A stretch of DNA of 39,810 nucleotides, from assembly GCA_011389885.1 (NCBI GenBank), contig JAABTK010000043.1:1-39810 (forward strand), given 5' to 3'. Origin of the DNA: Gammaproteobacteria bacterium. GTDB lineage: Bacteria; Pseudomonadota; Gammaproteobacteria; Chromatiales; Chromatiaceae. The number at the start of each line of letters is the position of its first letter. Positions within the stretch are counted from its first letter, which is position 1. A program made the translations under genes and the position numbers. Shown in pieces: positions 37,700 to 39,810 of this stretch. A model generated the notes under the pieces. That model searched no databases. It was not told the origin of the DNA and saw only the letters and a program-made list of their open reading frames with translations.

Positions 37700-38814
37700 A
37701 GCATCGCCATCACAGAAGCTACGGAAACCTTAGAAAAACGCGCATGAACCTGCTTCGTATCGTTAGTCGAATAAGAAATAGCATTGACAAAACCCTTATC
37801 CTCAAACAGCCTGATTAAACTGCGCTTGACATCATCAAGCAGGATATCCGGCTTTTCCTCTGAAAGAAATACGGAGAAAACATCGAATAGAGAAATATTT
37901 ATGGGCTTTCTTGTCGCATGTAAATCATTTTCCGACAGGGACTTTCTAAATGCGTGCTTTCCAAATAACTTACGATTTACCCGCATCGATAATTCAAAGG
38001 CATTCATAAGATCATCCAAGTCCTTCATATCCATTCTATTCATGTATTTTAATGAATCCGCCAGAAACGAATCCATATCACCTTTGTATTCCCCATAGCC
38101 CAATAGCTTAAATCCACAAAAACGATTTATGGCTTCACGATCTCGCATCGATTTCTGATCAAGCTTCCCATCCGTAACCGCCAAAAACGCCTCACTATTC
38201 GCGGCATCCTTCAACCATTGCGTGGCTGGGCCATTGTATAGGCTGTTTCGCATCTGCTGGCGGGACAATGGCTTACCGCTATTGACTCTTTCAAAGATAT
38301 CGAGGCGAGCACGCTCTGGCGCTTTTGAGTCCAGGATATACAGTGTTAGCTGGGTATCCTCAATTCGCTCCTGCAAATTAACCGGGAGGTCGCTGAAGGT
38401 CTTGCCAATTAGCGGGCTATCTATTTTTCCTTCATCTCGCCCATCACCGAGCCCCGAGAGGCGAAGCCTGTTATTGACAAAGCGATGAAACGTGGTCAAT
38501 CGCTGCAACCCATCCACCACTGTAATCCTTCCATCAATCCCTTCGGCGACATAAAAGACAGGCAGTGGAATTCGCATCAGCGCTGACTCGATCAACCTTG
38601 ATTGTGTCGCCTGATCCCATACAAAGTCCCTTTGAAAGTCTGGGTGCAAACGCACCCGCTCCTTGTCAATGCGACTCATTACTTCATTGACCGTGCGTTT
38701 CTCCGTGCGCACGAAGACCGAATCGAGGGGGTATTCGCCCCAGCCGGCACTAGCGACCTCCTCGAGCCCCTCGATCTCTTCGGATTCGTTTTGCTGCTGG
38801 ATTTCATCACTCAT
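37696..38814 (-). CDS. DUF262 domain protein (GmrS-like)
   Basis: The 372-residue protein has the DUF262 ParB/Srx-like NTP-binding motif DGLQRLTT (101-108; DGQQR is the usual form), preceded by HPDFQRDFVWDQATQSRLIE (57-76) and followed by FERVNSGKPLS. DUF262 is the N-terminal half of the GmrSD enzyme that cuts glucosylated DNA; the DUF1607 nuclease half is not fused here. ATG 38814 has AGAGG about eight bases upstream. The 3' half (about 37700-38200) is clearly richer in A and T than all neighbours, so the gene probably came from a different source. Confidence 0.85.
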   Translation of the reverse strand: MSDEIQQQNESEEIEGLEEVASAGWGEYPLDSVFVRTEKRTVNEVMSRIDKERVRLHPDFQRDFVWDQATQSRLIESALMRIPLPVFYVAEGIDGRITVVDGLQRLTTFHRFVNNRLRLSGLGDGRDEGKIDSPLIGKTFSDLPVNLQERIEDTQLTLYILDSKAPERARLDIFERVNSGKPLSRQQMRNSLYNGPATQWLKDAANSEAFLAVTDGKLDQKSMRDREAINRFCGFKLLGYGEYKGDMDSFLADSLKYMNRMDMKDLDDLMNAFELSMRVNRKLFGKHAFRKSLSENDLHATRKPINISLFDVFSVFLSEEKPDILLDDVKRSLIRLFEDKGFVNAISYSTNDTKQVHARFSKVSVASVMAML

Positions 38815-38869
38815 ACTGGAAACCTCTGGCGATGTTTATGGCCCGGATTCGCCGCGCGGGGTAGCGCGC

Positions 38870-39810
38870 TCATATCGCCTTCTCATTACGAACACGGTTG
38901 GCGAGGGTCTCGGCGGCCTGGCGGTGGGCGGGGTCGCGGAGTTTACGGGCGAGGAAGCGGGCGGTGTCGATCAGGGGTTCGCGTTTGGCGCGGTAGTCCT
39001 GGGCGCTCTCTTCCAGCGCCTCGCGCAGGTTGGCGTGGACCAATTCCGGCTCCTTCTCGGCCAGCAGTTCCTGCATGGCGGTGATCAACGCCCCCAGCGG
39101 GGTCGGGCCGATCTCGCCCTTGTCGCCCAGCTCGCGGGGGGCGAACTCCGCCGGGGTCTTGAGGCGGGCGGCGTTGGGTTTGAGGCTGGCCATCAGCGCC
39201 TGGTAGTCCCCCACCCGGAAGGCCTTGGCGAAGTTCTGATAGTTGTCCAGCTTTCCCGCGCCGGTGGTCTCCATGTCGAGCATGCGCAGGTAGAAGCGTT
39301 CCACGCCGCTGGCGGCGGCCCAGGTGTCCCGCTCCAGCCCCTCGGGCACCAGCAGGGTGTTGGCGCTCTCGGCGGCCTGTTCGACGATGGCGTCCACCAC
39401 CGTGGTATCGCCGCGCTGGCGGGGGCGCAGGGCGAACTCGGTGACGTCTTCGCCGTTGATGTGGGTATAGCCCGTGAGCACCTTGAGGGCGGCGGCGTAG
39501 CCGGCCATTTGCAGGTCCGAATCGTTGAACACGGGCGCGCCCATGCGTGCGGCGGTCTGGTCGTTGAGGTGCATCATCTCGCGGATTTGGGCCTCCACCT
39601 CCTTGCGCACCTGGGGCAGGATCTTCTGCTTGAAGCCGGGGCGCTCACCCGCCGGGCGCTTGCGCAGCATCAGGATCACCGTACCCTGGACATAACCGCC
39701 CTTTTTCAGTTCCGAGGTGGTCTCGGTGGCGATGTACCAGGCCCCCACCACTTGCAACCCGGCGGCCCAGAAGATGCTCACCATGTCGGACCAGACGCCG
39801 GTGTCCTGAT
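38870..39810 (-). CDS. DUF1156-type DNA methyltransferase, C-terminal part (runs off the right edge)
   Basis: The frame is open to the last base, with about 313 residues visible. It contains SDMVSIFWAAGLQVVGAWYI, GGYVQGTVILMLRKR and a long alpha-helical C-terminal region with LLVPEGLERDTWAAASG. This matches the C-terminal part of antiphage DUF1156 DNA adenine/cytosine methylases as I recall them. The methylase domain and start codon are beyond the window. It is the first gene of the visible array, 55 bases before DUF262. Such enzymes mark host DNA in DISARM-like systems, which would fit the PLD-helicase at the other end. Confidence 0.8.
   Translation of the reverse strand, partial: QDTGVWSDMVSIFWAAGLQVVGAWYIATETTSELKKGGYVQGTVILMLRKRPAGERPGFKQKILPQVRKEVEAQIREMMHLNDQTAARMGAPVFNDSDLQMAGYAAALKVLTGYTHINGEDVTEFALRPRQRGDTTVVDAIVEQAAESANTLLVPEGLERDTWAAASGVERFYLRMLDMETTGAGKLDNYQNFAKAFRVGDYQALMASLKPNAARLKTPAEFAPRELGDKGEIGPTPLGALITAMQELLAEKEPELVHANLREALEESAQDYRAKREPLIDTARFLARKLRDPAHRQAAETLANRVRNEKAI

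Noticed and set aside
32563-39810. Duplicate of the tRNA-Val 3' end as an island attachment site
   Set aside because: I looked for a second copy of the T-arm and CCA end within the island part of the window and saw none. If it exists it lies beyond 39810.

Overview
The window looks like chromosomal DNA from a GC-rich gammaproteobacterium. The best guess is a sulfur- or redox-active lineage near Chromatiales/Ectothiorhodospiraceae. Reasons are the cysE-iscRSUA-hscBA-fdx-iscX order, the yceD-rpmF-plsX-fab-pabC-mltG-tmk order, a sodium-pump oxaloacetate decarboxylase (oadGAB), an octaheme cytochrome c with membrane partners, and hypF. The lineage is inferred; no rRNA or other marker is present to prove it.

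Layout. 1-414: 5' part of an unrecognised minus-strand gene. 830-3427: a tightly coupled plus-strand redox module (membrane-anchored FAD/2Fe-2S reductase, b-type-cytochrome-like membrane protein, octaheme cytochrome c). 3428-4288: gene-poor DNA with dispersed repeats and a decayed AAA ATPase fragment. 4289-7537: oadGAB (minus). 7927-9387: yceF and yaaA (plus). 9388-9660: repeat-derived spacer. 9661-17568: lipid and cell-wall cluster (minus), read as yceD, rpmF, plsX, fabH, fabG, acpP, fabF, pabC, mltG, tmk. fabD is missing from its usual place between fabH and fabG. 17627-20692: secreted M43-type metalloprotease and a class III nucleotide cyclase (minus). 21071-21409: a small DUF3127 protein with an SSB-like acidic tail. 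21580-28501: ybaK, iscX, fdx, hscA, hscB, iscA, iscU, iscS, iscR and cysE (minus), with a good IscR site over the iscR promoter. 28739-32452: Bcr/CflA-type MFS exporter and hypF. 32563-32637: tRNA-Val(CAC) with its own promoter. 32679-39810: a presumed antiphage island (minus) immediately 3' of the tRNA, read as DUF1156-type DNA methyltransferase (cut by the window edge), DUF262 protein, DUF3696-type AAA ATPase, an unrecognised 321-aa protein, and a PLD-SNF2 helicase.

How the parts work together. The redox module can carry electrons between NAD(P)H and periplasmic hemes through a membrane cytochrome. oadGAB couples oxaloacetate decarboxylation to Na+ export. The fab cluster makes acyl chains and ties them to ribosome (rpmF), folate (pabC) and murein (mltG) functions. 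The isc operon builds Fe-S clusters under IscR feedback, with cysE supplying cysteine. The right end is the most likely place for an undescribed system. There a DUF262 / DUF3696-ATPase / orphan-protein cassette sits between a methyltransferase and a PLD-helicase, in one direction, next to a tRNA gene, with a nested inverted-repeat element inside the array.
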